Source of the DNA: Spongospora subterranea f. sp. subterranea
Taxonomy: Eukaryota; Endomyxa: Phytomyxea; Phytomyxea; Plasmodiophorida
Length of the DNA: 64,000 nt
NCBI GenBank assembly: GCA_049724395.1
Contig: JAUGWO010000042.1
Span: forward strand, 124,001-188,000
Direction: 5' to 3'
Shown: positions 1 through 13,027 of the stretch, piece by piece
How positions within the stretch are numbered: position 1 is the stretch's first letter
How the letters are laid out: each line of letters opens with the position of its first letter
Notes under the pieces: model-generated
What the model saw: only the letters and a program-made list of their open reading frames with translations
Databases searched by the model: none
Told to the model about the DNA's origin: nothing
Made by a program: the position numbers and the translations under genes

Positions 1-3000
1 TCAAACCGTCGCTTGCAAAAACTTTAGAAGCGGAATTGCGAACCATCACTCCCGGGGAACCTATCATACCCACTCGTTTCAAACGTGGCCAACAATCGGT
101 TGGGCCTGTCTCTGCAGCAAAAACAGGAGACAATCTTATCGATCGTGTCGATATCAGCAGCAAGATAACCAGCAAAATTCTTAAACAAATGGAAAGCGAA
201 GCCTGGAAGGATCGGAAAGAAGCGCTCGATGCGGTAACTCGCATCCTTGATGAGGCTCGCCATGCTATACAGCCGAATATCAAGAATCTATTGAAGGCTG
301 TCCTTGTTCGCGCTAATGATGCGAACAAATTGCTAGTCCTTACTGCTCTTTCTGTAGTCCGTACCCTTGGTGACGACATCGGTCCTTCTGCCGTACATAA
401 ACATGCGAAGGCAGTTGTTCCTGTAGTTATGATGCTTGCTGCGGATAGTAAGAAACATATTGCTGCCGAAGCCAGAGGAGCAATTCTTGCATGGATACGC
501 GAAAATGGGCTGCATGCCGCCCTTCCATCAATTTCAAAAACTCTGGAGTCTCATCCGATCTTACGTGAAGGAGTCCTGGAAGTGTTGTTGCAGCGTTTTG
601 CTGACGAGATTCCGGATACTTCAGTAGCGCAACCTCTTCTTCATGCCACTTTTTCATGCCTTCAAGATAAAGTTGTTGCTGTCCGCTTTGCATCTGAGAA
701 GCTGGCTGCCCTTTTTGTTGCTAGCCTTGGGTCTGCATTCGTCAGGGCTGAAGCGTTATCGTTATCTCGCACAGCACAATTGACTGTTCTACCAGTCATT
801 GACAAAGTACAGGACAAAGGCAACTCCAACGAAGGGTCCACGAATCGCAATGATCCAATTCCTGTAATACTTTCTAGCACCAGGCGCGCAACGCAGAAAT
901 CTTCTATTCCAGTTGTGAATCCTTCTCAAGTTCAAAAGGCACCGTCCGGTGTACCTCCTCGTAGGACGCTTTCTCGTACGTTGCGCAAGCGTAAGCCATT
1001 TGAAGGTGCAAAACGAGTACTCAAACGCTCTAAAAGTGTTGAACCTGCACCGGTGGCGAAATCCGACTCCGGCGATGACCCTTGTGATCTTCGTTTGTCT
1101 GATTATAAGTCGATTTGCAGTCGTCGAGAAAGCCGCTGGCGACAAGGACAGATTGGGTTTCAAGAGTGGTCAACTGCGGATATATTTCACCTGAATGAGC
1201 TTCTGGTTCCATATACTTCATCGGCGCTTCATATGGCGATGTTTTCTGACGATTTTCAAAAGCACGTTTCAGCGATCGATACCATTGAACTATCTACTCG
1301 TTCATCTGTAGAAACTGTTAAGTCTCTATGCGATTTGTTGCTAATGTGGTCTTCCTTTCGAATAGCAGAAGATAAAACTCAGGTCGTTGTGAAAGCAATC
1401 GCACTATGTACTACGATTATCTCTTCATGTCCATCCATCGACGAGTACGACGCCAATTGCTTCATGCCTGTCGTAGTTGAAAAGCTGCTTGGTCACAACA
1501 AGCAACCTCTCCGTTTTCGTGGTCGGGATGTTCTCAAGATTTCTTGTAATGTGTGGTCACCATCGTTAGTGGGAAGATTTCTTTTCGACGGCATCATGAC
1601 TTCAAAAAACAGCCGTGTAAAGTCAGCGTGTATGGACGAGCTTTGCCAGATGGCGGGTAACCATCCATTTGATTCTTGCGTTCCCAAAAAAACCTTACAA
1701 ACGGTGGCTGAATATGTTACAAATCATGATTCGTCAATTCGCAACGCAGCCATAGCGCTGTTGCAAAAAGGGTTTGCTGATTTAGGCGATTCCACATTTT
1801 GGTCACGTTTGGGTACCGATATTTCTGAGCGTAGTCGCTCAGCAATCGACAAGCTTTTGAAAAAAGGAGCCGCTTCACCACGCGTCGCCCCCGTTTCGCG
1901 TTCTCGTAGCAGGACCGTCGATCCCATAACCTCTGCTGCTGCATCGCAGCTCCTGTCTGATCCGATGAATGAAACTAGTATTGCGGCTATCAACAGAACA
2001 GGAAATGGAATTTTTTCCAAAAATCCGTTGACATCAACGTTAATTGCCTACATCGATCAAGATATGTTCCAGCTCGATCTTACAGATATTGATAGCCATA
2101 CGCAAACAAAAGTTTTGGTACTAAAAAATTCGCATTGTTCAACTCGTGCTAATTTGTTTGTGTAGGAATCGAATTTGTCTGAACATTTGTCAAAGACTCT
2201 TCCTGCGGGAATCGGTCGTGAGATTTTTTCCCCTTTATTGGGTGACACCGAACCATCTAATTCCTCAAAGATAGAGACTGTCATTCAGCAACTTCATTAT
2301 GGTAACGCCGATATGAGACTGACAACTACGAAGGCGTTATTTGAATATGTCGAAAAATGTGGGGGAAATGATGAAGTTTTGGTCGCGCGTGCAAATGATA
2401 TTATCGCCTCCTTGCTATCTCTGTTTCGCGATGCGTTAGATCAGGATCCACCTCATCATTCCTTGCTTAGAAGGACTGTACAAACCCTTATGGAATTGAT
2501 CAAATGCCACCGTTTGACGTCTGAGCTTACTGTGGATACTCTGCAGACTTTTTATCAGTCAGTAATGCCGCTGATGACTGATTCCTTTCTTACGTAACGA
2601 CAAAAACTGCATATTTTGTGACATTCTAAATGCTTGTTTCTCAGCATATTTCCGGATATAAAAAATGATCGGTTTTCTGTGAACGTCTTGCTGCTAAAGT
2701 CGCTTGAAATGGCTGAGAGGTCGCGCTGCTATTCTGCATTAATTCGATGTCTTACAGATCACTGGTCAAAGTTCGCCGATGATAAAAGCAAAATTCCGTG
2801 AGATCTGATCTAAAAACGAATTTGTTAGTCCTCATTTACTTGTTCAGGCTGTCAGGTCTGTTCTGCCGATGCATCGTCAAAATGATTCGGACATTGGATG
2901 TTACCCATCAACGTCTCAACGTTTCCGTGATACTCGACGAAGTTCATTGTTTTCTTGAGCGATACCCGCAATCTTTTTGGCAAACTCGTGGTGTCCTACT

Positions 3001-3872
3001 AGGCGAAAGCAAGCCCTGGAATGTCAGTCTCGCTGCCGTTATATATTGCATCGGTTAATGTATTAAACCAGGTGATCTACACATTGGTGATGAAACTTCT
3101 TGATTTTCGTGGGCGTTCACTTTTGCAAGAGTTACCTGTCGCGGCGCAAAGTCCAGGGTCAATATTACATGAAATCATTCATGAAAAGTTGGTTTTGTCG
3201 GCCACACCTAGTCAACTTGCCACTCAACTCAGCAAGACCAGTAAATCCAAAGCACCGGATGATCCGAAATTAACGGACATCATTCGACGCGTTCAAATTT
3301 CAGAATTTTCACAGGATGCTCTTTTAGAATTAAACCGGTTTCGGTTATCACATCCATTTGTGGACATTGAGTCCTATCTTGCAAATGTGAGTCCCGCTTG
3401 CTTTTTGGTAGTTCAGTATGAGCTAACATGGTTGCAGTTAAACGATGATGTTCGTCAGTATATTAACCGCAACCTATCTCCAATTACAAACATGATTGGG
3501 GCGGAAGGTCCTGCCGCATTTCCACAGAAAGTAACTTCGTTTCAAGCTCGACTAAAAAAGTTGCAAACCCGCGCAACATCGGCTGATCCTCCTCTGGGGA
3601 CCAGGACATTAGTTTCAGGGACTGCGATGCCGTCGGCGCCGGTTGAAAGTGTTTCTTCAATGAATTCGCTGAACCGGCTTCGTCAAAGACTACAACTTGC
3701 ACACTTTGCAGCTGATTCAAAAGAAAATGAACAAGTGATTCCTAATACGGATCCACACATAGGAAAGGCTGAAGGTCAGACCATTGACGAATCGGACATC
3801 AGGAATGCTGCATCTCTTGATGCAATAAGAGCTAGAATCGCGAAATTGCGAGGAAGCTCTTCGCTACATTAA
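1..3872 (+). CDS. XMAP215/Dis1/Stu2-family microtubule polymerase, 3' part (5' end outside window)
   Basis: TOG-domain protein that adds tubulin to microtubule plus ends and works at spindle poles. The frame is open from base 3, so the N-terminus lies upstream. The first exon (to 2111) holds HEAT/TOG repeats (for example SSKITSKILKQMESEAWKDR near base 160, then a second TOG-like block after a basic, Ser-rich linker at 940-1060). GT-AG introns that keep the frame fit at 2112-2165, 2594-2644, 2798-2847, 3023-3071 and 3387-3437. The last exons carry the conserved C-terminal block (VIYTLVMKLLDFRGRSLL near 3072 and DIIRRVQISEFSQDALLELN near 3280), which aligns by eye with the C-terminal region of human ch-TOG, a part that many shorter fungal members lack. 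Stop TAA at 3870-3872. Family call is firm; the exact number of TOG domains cannot be told. Confidence 0.85.
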
Positions 3873-4069
3873 CATTATACTTATACAAATGTAATGAATT
3901 ATCCATACCCTGGTAGTTAGAATTTCGCTGCTCTATCGTAATCACCTTTTCACACCCACCAAACCTTCTGCGTAGATTTTAGGTGCTCAGAAACGTATTC
4001 GGATTACGAAATAGGAATTGTAGATCGGTAAATCTTATCACGATTAACAATTTTGCCGCCTCTTGTCCA

Positions 4070-4400
4070 CGCAGTCATATCAACACAATAATACAACAGT
4101 GAAGATGAGATTGTGGCGTTCCTGGCATAAGATAATGCTCTACTAAGTAATCCTTCTGCTCCTTGTGCCATCCCTTCTTACAGTTCACTGCCCTCTGTGC
4201 CTTAACAGCCAAAAACTGCATCGCGGGGCCCAGGTCGCCGACCATTGTCCCTAGAAAGTGCATACCCTGCGCGCGTCAGCGCATGAGATCACTTTCGTTT
4301 TAGCCAGGTTGAGGGAGAGGCCATCTGCTGTGAAAATATTGAAACCTTTGTGATGATGTCCAGGGCCGGCTGCCACCCGGCCGGCAGCATCGTGGGTGAA
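4070..4400 (-). mobile_element. LINE (non-LTR retrotransposon) remnant, reverse-transcriptase piece
   Basis: Read on the minus strand the segment gives GLSLNLAKTKVI followed, in a shifted frame, by HFLGTMVG and AVNCKKGW. The A-D-G-L-x-L-N-x-x-K-T-K-V-I pattern is the typical region just after the YxDD block of LINE reverse transcriptases. The frame changes between the two blocks and no complete ORF remains, so this is a dead fragment. Family inside the LINEs cannot be told. Confidence 0.5.
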
Positions 4401-4496
4401 CAACAGTCAATATAGAACAATCGAGCGATCAACTTGATGATGATATTGGCGACAATCGACAGTCAATACCAATAACGAAACGCGCGGGCGGTAGAG

Positions 4497-5045
4497 GTGG
4501 GGGCTGAGCGTGTGGGCGGTCCGAGCAAGGTGGCGACGGTCACTCGAGTTGTAGGCGCTTTACAAATCCAGGAGGATGTCGGAAGCTTCGGGGGAATCGG
4601 CGCGGACAACCTTGTTCGCGGGTCTGGAAAACTATGGGCTCGACGCCACCTGGGGTACCGACTCCAAGCTGGAACTGCAAAACGTCATCAAGTGTATCAA
4701 GGCCGGTCGACTGGGCAAAGCCGCACGTATTCTCACTTCCCTTGCGGGTCTGGCTTCCCAACCAACGCCACGTTAAAACATCTTCAGCGACTGCATCCAC
4801 CCGGCTCAAAAGCCCCGTTTCACAATTACTCAGGCCCCATTGGCATCAACATCTCTGACTCCGACATCAGCCTCGCGCTCAAGTCCACCAAGTTTGACAC
4901 AGCTGACGGCCCCTCCTGTTGGTCCACGACCCTCATCCGCTCTGCAGCGAAGAACACGTCAGAGAGCCTTCGCTGTGCAATAGGTATTTTGACTCGTGTT
5001 CAACAGGCCAAAGTTGTTTTTATTCATGATATGTGGCTTGAGTAA
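4497..5045 (+). mobile_element. LINE remnant, linker region before the reverse transcriptase
   Basis: The plus strand (frame of 4576-4776) reads NVIKCIKAGRLGKAARIL and then, after a stop, a block with LHPP. An R-x-G-R-x-x-K-A-x-R-x-L segment followed by an L-x-x-L-H-P motif is usual in LINE polyproteins just upstream of the RT domain. It lies head to head with the minus-strand RT piece, so the two come from different insertions or a twin-priming style inversion. Broken by stops and frame changes; local GC is higher than in the neighbouring host genes. Confidence 0.45.
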
Positions 5046-5606
5046 TGGTAAATCACGGCGCTGTTGCACTCTAGTTTTAGAGGACAAGGCAGAATCGCCA
5101 CTCATCATCATTTGAGAGTTAAAAAAAAGTTGAGCTCATTACAGGGCGCAATCAGTAAAACAAACAATCTCCGCTCGAGGAGAGAGGTCGCAACCAGCTG
5201 ATAATGTGTATGAATGAACAAAACGTTTGCTATATTTTCAATCGAACTATTTAAATAATTGTTGTCTAAACGACTTCAAACAAGCAATCCAAGCTCGTCA
5301 ACAGCAAGAATCTGCTGCATCTGGGCGAGAGACGGCCATGTTCTCCGTTGCAGAGAATCAGATGAAAGGCATGACTCTGCACCCAGTACTAATTTACCAC
5401 ATCCATCCATATCTGTAATTTTAGTCTTGGGCTATTATTGCTATTGCCCACTACTGTACACAGTCATGAATGCCCACGATCAAGTGCAGTCGCTGCAGTG
5501 ATCAGTCATGGACTCATGGCACGTGGCAAAAATTTGCCGAAAGACTATGTCGGTGCGACTGTATCCACCTGAAATCCAACTCTGTTATCACTGCCATTGT
5601 GAAATC
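5046..5606. other. Intergenic/5' region of the aspartate-semialdehyde dehydrogenase gene
   Basis: AT-rich with short A runs and only short chance ORFs. The dehydrogenase frame is open upstream to 5508, but the protein family begins close to the ATG at 5607, so this part is read as leader and promoter. No defined motif is seen. Confidence 0.4.
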
Positions 5607-6886
5607 ATGGGTGCCGAAGGATATCATGAAAAAAAACGCTCGGTGGGCATACTAGGAGCTACAGGGTTGGTTGGGCAGAGGTTCATCCAGAGATTGAATG
5701 GGCATCCTTGGTTTACGGTTCAAGTTGTAGCTGCTTCAGCCAAGTCTGCCGGCGTAGCATATGGTGATATCGTACAATGGAAATTAGATTCGAAAATTCC
5801 TGAAGGCGTTGCTGCTCTTACTGTTCGATCATGCTCAGTTGAAGAATTTGATGGGGTTGACATCATATTTTCCGCATTGGATTCAGCCGTTGCTGGCAAC
5901 ATTGAGGAACGCTTCGCAGCTGCAGGATTTGCGGTATTTACCAATGCAGGCAATCATCGAATGGACGCCAGGGTGCCTATTCTGATTCCTCTCATAAATC
6001 CGGACCATATACACGCTGTGAAGTTACAGCAACGGGATAGGAAGACAAAAGGATTTATTGTCTCGAACGCAAACTGCTCCAGCACCGGTCTTTCGATAGC
6101 TCTCAAGTTAGTATCATGTCGTAAATCACCAAAAATGAATCTAACAATGTTTGAGGCCCTTACAAGATGCTTTTGGAATTGAATCGGTGTTCCTTGTCAC
6201 GCTTCAGGTACTTCATTTGACAGTTAACTGTTTCTACTCTTAATATAACGCATAGGCAATATCAGGTGCTGGCTATCCGGGGTAAGCGCGAACTCCTCTC
6301 ATTCAGAAAATGTTTGATCCAAACTATATCAGTGTTTCGGCTCTGGACATCGTTGACAACGTCATTCCTCTCATCACTGGAGAAGAGTCCAAACTAGAGC
6401 TCGAGCCGCTAAAAATCCTCGGCACTTGGGATACAGTAGACGAATCGTTCAAGTTTGCACAGTTCACTCTTAGCGCTCAATGCAATCGTGTCGCTGTCCG
6501 AGACGGGCATATGGCATGCTGTTCAGTGAAATTGAAATCTCCTGCCAATATTTCCGAGATTGAATCTGTATTGTCCCAGTACCAGCCGTCGATTGTAAAA
6601 CTGGAGCTTCCATCGGCACCAGATCGTGCCATCATCATTTCTGAAAAACTTGACCGTCCTCAGGTATTTGTTGTCGCTTTCTGAACAATGCGAACCTCAA
6701 AAGAACAATTGATAGCCTCGTCTTGACCGCGACGCTGGCGATGGATTTTCGGTGACTGTTGGAAGGATCAGGTCGTGTTCATTGTTCGACGTCAAATTTG
6801 TTTGCCTTAGCCACAACACTGTGATTGGTGCGGCGGGTGGCTCGATAATGAACGCTGAGCTAGCTGTGCATTATGGCTATGCCTAA
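5607..6886 (+). CDS. HOM2: Aspartate-semialdehyde dehydrogenase
   Basis: Reduces aspartyl-4-phosphate to aspartate semialdehyde with NADPH, the step common to threonine, methionine and isoleucine synthesis in fungi. Five exons: introns at 6107-6155, 6208-6255, 6282-6332 and 6664-6715 (48-52 bases, all GT-AG) join to a frame of 359 residues, the usual family length. The N-terminal nucleotide-binding motif [13 protein letters not shown] follows the chosen ATG within 13 residues. The catalytic cysteine lies in [10 protein letters not shown]. Spliced text [20 protein letters not shown] and the C-terminal [14 protein letters not shown] are typical of the fungal branch. Its stop lies only 12 bases from the stop of the convergent NF-YB-like gene, so the 3' ends of the two transcripts must overlap or nearly so. 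Confidence 0.93.
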
Positions 6887-6898
6887 TATATATACAAT

Positions 6899-7315
6899 TT
6901 AATCATTCGCTTGCCAGAATGTGCCCATATTGTTTCCCTCCATTTCCACGTCTTGCTGCATTCGGCTCGCCTCTCGGATTGATACTTTATGCTTTTTGTA
7001 ACTCTCTAGGAACGGCTGCAAAACTTCACAATATTCATCGAAGCCGAGAGCATGGCTTGCTGTAATCACATCCTTGCCCGATACCATTTTACGCTTGGCC
7101 GCAGAGGTATGAGATGCCGCTTCACCTGTTATGAAGGCGATAAACTCCCTTAGACACATTTGCATGTATCGGACAGCGGCCGCGCTGGCAGCGGCATTAG
7201 CCGGTAACGCTCGTTTGATGACGCGCATGACATTAGATGACGGTAGGTAAATCTCTGACTCTTTTACTGGGATCCGCCCGTCAATTACAGTGTCGGTGTT
7301 GTCGTTACGGTCCAT
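6899..7315 (-). CDS. NF-YB/HAP3-like histone-fold transcription factor subunit
   Basis: Single-exon gene of 138 residues. The histone fold runs from about residue 22 to 110: LPSSNVMRVIKRALPANAAA, then MQMCLREFIAFITGEAASHT, then KRKMVSGKDVITASHALGFD. This matches the NF-YB (HAP3) pattern in which the CCAAT-binding trimer is built with NF-YC and NF-YA. The N-terminal DNA-contact stretch is less canonical than usual, so a divergent NF-YB paralogue is possible, as is a Dr1/POLE3-type factor, though the FITGEA core favours NF-YB. It shares a 342-base gap with the divergent focadhesin-like gene. Confidence 0.8.
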   Translation of the reverse strand: MDRNDNTDTVIDGRIPVKESEIYLPSSNVMRVIKRALPANAAASAAAVRYMQMCLREFIAFITGEAASHTSAAKRKMVSGKDVITASHALGFDEYCEVLQPFLESYKKHKVSIREASRMQQDVEMEGNNMGTFWQAND

Positions 7316-7657
7316 CTAACGATCACGACGGTTGTGTCTCGTGACCTCTTAATCGTGCGGACTCCACCTCATCCTGTTAGTTATGAGACCTGGTGGGCTC
7401 GGCCTCGGTTACAGATCCGTTTAACTGTTGGTTAATTATGCAATCCGATATACAGATCAATTAAATAGTGATGAGTTATGTCAAGCAATACGGTTCATTT
7501 GAGCTTAGAGACAAGTTCAGACAATATCGGGAAATGGTGCCGGTTTTCGGGAACGGTCAGCGATAGTCCGCGCTGTTCCTCACCATCATCGGTACCTTTG
7601 CTGGCACCTGCAAATCGGTCGCGTGAGCTGCCGTGCTGCTGGGCTAACGCCTGAGAT
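7316..7657. promoter_or_regulatory. Shared gap between divergent NF-YB-like and focadhesin-like genes
   Basis: The two start codons face away from each other over 342 bases, so this gap must hold both promoters. It contains no long ORF. A stretch with the inverted pentamer ATTGG/CCAAT is not obvious, so self-regulation by NF-Y cannot be claimed. Confidence 0.4.
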
Positions 7658-10600
7658 ATGTCATGGCTCCATATTGAGGACTGTCGGGACACTGTCGTTG
7701 CGCACACACGATCCATAGCGATTCCTGAGGCGCATTCTACCCAAACGACGCTGAGATCATCTACTGACTACGAATCGATTACTCAAGCGATATTGACGGT
7801 GATATCCTCCACTCCTCATGATCAATCCATTCATGGCTTATGTCAGCAATTGTCCAACGTTGTCATGAATCTAGTTGATAATCCCACTCCTGCAATCCTG
7901 TCTGCTCTTGTTCGGATGATCAACATTCGCCCGGACGCGTATCCCAGTCTCATGTCGTCTCTGTTCGAACATGTGTACCGGCCGATGCGAGATTTGGTTC
8001 GAATATGCCCTCTCGTTCTTCACATTTTTATGAGCGAGAAGTTGGTCGTTCTTTGGGCTGATCTTCATCAGCGTCTCATAAACGTTGCTTTGCGTTATCC
8101 AGAGATTGGCGTTGAGGTCGCTGAGTTATTGTGCAAAATACATGGTATTCACATACCCTCTGCATTTCCTAGCACACATCCTGGATTTATGGTTGTTTAT
8201 CACAATGGCAATATTATTAACCTTATTGATTGCGTATTCTCCCTGGACATTGACTACCATGGCGCTGACGTATGTATTGACCTCGCTAAGCAATTGGTCG
8301 CTTTAGGATTGGATAATCTTTGCCGTTATAGCACTGTAGAACCTTCATGCCGCTCACTGCTGTATTTATTCTCACTGGACATATGTCTTGCAGCTGATTC
8401 ACGAATTGTTTTCGTCTTGGCGTGGGTCATGTATTATCATTCAGGCCTTCAGACCGATCGTGATCTGTGCTGTCTTCTCGACTTAATTCGCATTTCCATT
8501 GATTCACTTATCGAGTTCGGTGCCTCAGACCCGAAAGAGTTCGAAATTGCCATAGGAAGCCTCCGTGCACCTTTGCTTGAGCTATTATCTTCACAACTGC
8601 TTTCGAAGGCTGTCATGGAGCGTGCCAGTCTTTTGTTCAACCTAACACTATCCTGTTTGTACCGTCCATCGACCATAGCTCCACATTCGCCGTCGTGTAC
8701 ACTTCTAATCGATGTATGGCGACTCCCTCGTCTATCCCCCATTGTCCATTTACTATCGACGCTGACATCAGTGTGGCCATCAAATTTGGATAACTTTCTT
8801 CATCGTTCAAGTAATATCAGCATTTCGTCCGATTACGATATTCGGACCTCGAGGTTTACCCTTGGGTTGTTGTTATCGTCTGGACCCACATCGGTTATTG
8901 CCCAGACAATGGCATGGTTGGAATCGTTGGCGAAACAGCATTCTGCTGGTCTACTGGTTTTGTTCCCGGTTATGTTATACAGTCTACGAAATAATCCCGA
9001 TGCAGCTGTGAGGCTGCATCTTCTGTATGGCGTAACAGCTTTAGCACGATCTGTAAACGGAGCAACGTATGCGCTGAGAATCATATTGCCAATCGGGCGT
9101 CATCCAAGCCTTCATGCGCTCTTTATCCGACTGTTGTTTTTTCTATGGACAAACGAATCCCGGTCATCTTATCGCCTTCATCAGGCTTTGTTAGATAACC
9201 TTGATGCATCAGATGAAGTGAGGGTCGCCATATCCGCCTCATTATATGGTATATGCCAGATTAGCGGACCTCAGGCGTTGCCTTTAGTGCCTTTGTTGCA
9301 GTCGCTATTGGAAGATCACAATACATCTACTGTCGCTTTATCACTTCTGTCGCTTAAAGAGCTATGTCAACAGTATTTACTCGACTTCCATATCGTGTTC
9401 GCGTTTCTCGAACGCCGGCAGATTCGTCAGTTCTGTGTTGGTCGCGAACCGTTCGCCATCATCAATCTGTTTCGCCTTTATGAAAGTGTGCTGATTGAAT
9501 ATGACGAAGAAGATCACGATTCTTCAAATTCGCATATGCTAGATATTCTGCAGATGATGTGGTCACAAACATGCCCAATATCGTCACCATCTATTCATAT
9601 CCGTCTGTTCGCATATCGATCATTAATCGCGATCGCTTCTTATTTTGCCTGTAATTCGTCAGCCGAGTTTCAGTTATCTGAACCAGCTGCTGTCCATTTT
9701 TTCGGTCAAGCAAATATCATAGCTGAAGCTGCTTCACGTATACACTCCGAGAAAATCTGGTCGTATTCGACCACTTGTTGAACGCCTAATCGGTATCATG
9801 TGTGCGTTGCAGTTGCAATATACCTCAGTCAAAGCTTTCATAAGAGATACTGACAACCAATCACCAAATGATATCACTGGCTTTTTGGATAACGCGTCAA
9901 AACAGGATTCATGTAGAGAGATTGTTAAATCTGCCTCGTCGACGATATCTAGTCAATGGAGATCAGTGTCAAGATCGTGTGCCCGAGACACCATGTGCAC
10001 GTCAATGTTGACATTTTTATCATCTCGACCGTCGTTTTCACCTTCGGTTCAGCTTGATTATTTTGTTGAGCATGCGCCGTCTCCAAATTTTTCGCGTATT
10101 GGCTGTATAGTATCCCTTGCAATTTCATCGTCTTGGATTCAGTATATGGATGCTGTAATTACGGCACTGACCGTTAATCCACACTCGACGTCAGGCCACT
10201 CGACATATGTACTAGCGCTTGAACAAGAAGAACGGCAGTTATTGAAAATAGGTAATGATTCGTTGAGAATCGATTTTCCGTTAATCGCTGATCGACGTTA
10301 TGCTAGTGTCAGAGGATAGTCGCTGCCTTGGGAATACGTTAATGGCGTTAGCAGGCGTTGCCGTCAAAGCCGGCGGATGGAGCTGTTATGAAATCAGTAC
10401 CCGAATCCACGATCATATAATGTCGTATTTGAAATTGTCTTCGCTTGAACTTGGACCGGCACATTTTCATCTCATGCCCGCTGCAATACTAGCCCTATCT
10501 TATTCCTTGTCTTCTTTACATCCAACTGATGATGCACGGAAATTAGCAACGGTCGACCTTATCTCCAAATTAGTGTATGACCAGGATTCTGAAATAGCAT

Positions 10601-12831
10601 CTGCTGCGTGTATTTGCCTTGGCATCATTGCAGATCAACTTGCTGATGCGGATGGCCCCGATGCGCACGAGAGCAATAACGAGCAAGATAATGCTCAGAT
10701 TTGCGCATTGTTATCCATTACTGACCTGTTAGAATCTCTGGCTTTCAGTTCTAGTAAGCAATCATGGTCTAGCGCCGTTGCATTATGTATGTTATGGGCG
10801 CCATTATGTCGGGTTTGTCAATACTCTCGGCTTTCTTCAATTCATGATCATATTTTAGAAATTGCCAGATCGGATACAGACTCGGAATTACGTAGTGGTA
10901 TTGGTCTATACTCACCATCGTGTGAACCGCGTTCTTACTTTATTTGGCCAATTTCAGGAGCTTTTTTTTCCCTCGGGCAATTGTCTTGGCGACTGTATTC
11001 AGTTGGGATCATATCAGGTGGTGTTCTCAGCGCTGTCGTCGACCTATACCTTCATCAAATTGCCATGGACCATCCTGATATCGGAGCATGTATAGCCGCT
11101 GTTAGTTTTTGCAGCACTCTTCAGTATTCATCGAATTTGTCTTCTCTACCGAAGCATCTGTCATTCCAGGTCTGTGCCCGTCTTTTGGATATCGCTGAAG
11201 GTTCGTATTTTAACACTATTCATGTTAATCGAACCAGCTGATCCGTATATCCTAGGTTCCACTTCCTCAATGCCTGATGATTTGATATCATCGTGCATTA
11301 TTGGTATTGTCGGTTTTACTGGTATGGATATTCTTTATCCTTTCCGCGGTGCAGTTAATCAGCTGCTTCTTAATCATCCTTCATTTTCTCAAATCGGCTC
11401 CACGTTTTATGAAATGATAAAATCCCACGCCACGTCTGCGACAATGCACCCGCAGGTTATCTTTCGTTGTTCCTTTGTTATATTGATTGTTCTCATGTGG
11501 TTTTAGATCGTCGTTGCATCAACATATTGTCTCGGCTTGATTTCATCGATTGATTCAGGTTATGACAGAGCAGCCCTCGTCGATGCAAAACGTATTGCAC
11601 CGTCTGGGTCCTTGTTACGTATTATCTGTAGCAATGTTGAGCGAAGATCATCGCCGACTGATAGCGTTTTGGCGTCCATTATCCGTGCCCTGCTTCATAT
11701 TGCCCAATTCAAAAAGTCGGTTCAAATTCCCATATCTCCTCAAGCTCTCGTCAAACTGCTTCCCACTTCAAGCCATTCCGGCTCAATGCCTTTGTATGTT
11801 CGTTTGCTTTTTTTTTCTTTCAAAACATTCACGATAACTTATTTAGGCTAGCGATAGCTTTATATGATGCGATTATCAGGCTGGTCCTTAGGCAGGCTCG
11901 GTATCAGGATTCTCTAAAGCGGGCTATCGCTGATCTGATATCTCCACCGTCGTTGAAGTTGTTACCCGTTTCTGTGCACCATACGATTTTCAGGTCGCTA
12001 TCAGAAGTTATTGAATGTCTAGATCGTGATACAGGTTTATCCCTAATCTCGTTAATTCGGGACAAGTTCACATCTTCACTTTACATTGAGCCGCTATTGA
12101 CTGGCTTTCGCCGAATAATAACGGCTTGCCCAGATAATGCAGTTAAGCTGTCTGTCATTAACCTTTTATCTAATTATTTGTGTTTACAACTGCCGCCTGA
12201 GTTCGATACCCCCTTATTCGCTGCCTACTCTGCGTGTTTTTCATCAATATCTATAGCAGACCTCGATAACTGTTTTCCCGTTCGCTTGGAAACGCCAGCA
12301 AATGAAGATCGATTGTCATGGGCCATAGCAATTCGCTGTGATCTAGTTCGGCGTGGCGTCATCGATGTCGCCAGTCTCATCCCAATTCGAACGCTAATTG
12401 TGGGCCCAGAAGCGCATGGACAATCGAGGACAATTGGCATATTCGCTGATTCTTGTGCTAAGTCAATCCCTTCAAGCCACCGATTATCGTGGATCCTGAA
12501 CCTGTTTGATTTGGCTGCCGCTTCTCATGATCCGACTCTGGCTTTACACGTATTAGGGGTTATGGTCACGTCCTGGTCTAATCCGTTAATCTCTGGCGAT
12601 GTCGAAACACTATCATATTCGTTGCCGCAAATACTGCACGGTTGGGACGATATGAGCGTCGATTCCATTGTAAGGAGATTGGCGCGATTCGCTAACCCTT
12701 CACCTGATGATGTCAAGTTTTCAACTGATGTACGTTCCGCTGCGGTACCGTCCTTAATCGCTGTTGCCGAATGTTATCCGAGATGTGCTTCAGTGATATT
12801 GTCCGAGCTATACGCTGCAATAACTAATTGA
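7658..12831 (+). CDS. Large focadhesin-like HEAT-repeat protein
   Basis: About 1,650 residues of helical repeats with no membrane segment. Around base 9,000 the block LLVLFPVMLYSLRNNPDAAV followed by HPSLHALFIRLLFFLWTNES resembles the DUF3730 repeat region of focadhesin (FOCAD), a protein linked in animals to focal adhesions and to the SKI RNA-decay complex. Introns that keep the frame fit at 11201-11237 (unusually short, 37 bases), 11456-11506 and 11794-11846. Two frame changes, near 9,740-9,830 and near 10,300-10,320, are less clear: at the first a 91-base GT-AG intron is possible but would remove a protein-like stretch; at the second no intron fits, so a single-base indel is likely. The start ATG at 7658 is the first of the long frame and is not independently supported. 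Confidence 0.65.
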
Positions 12832-13027
12832 TATAGAAACATTCACGAGATTATATATATAAACTATCAACATGCTGTTGTCGATGTCATTCACCTTGGT
12901 GCAGATTAATTTTGACATGCTGTACTATTAGGGGCTTTATCCCTATACTTAGTCCTGTCGTTACTGGATTCCACTGTCCGCAGACGGAGTCCGCTACGGA
13001 GTTAACTTCTGATCTTATTCGACAATC

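Noticed and set aside
10862-11095. ORF in another frame inside the focadhesin-like gene
   Set aside because: Shadow of the main frame, which is open and helical across the same bases.
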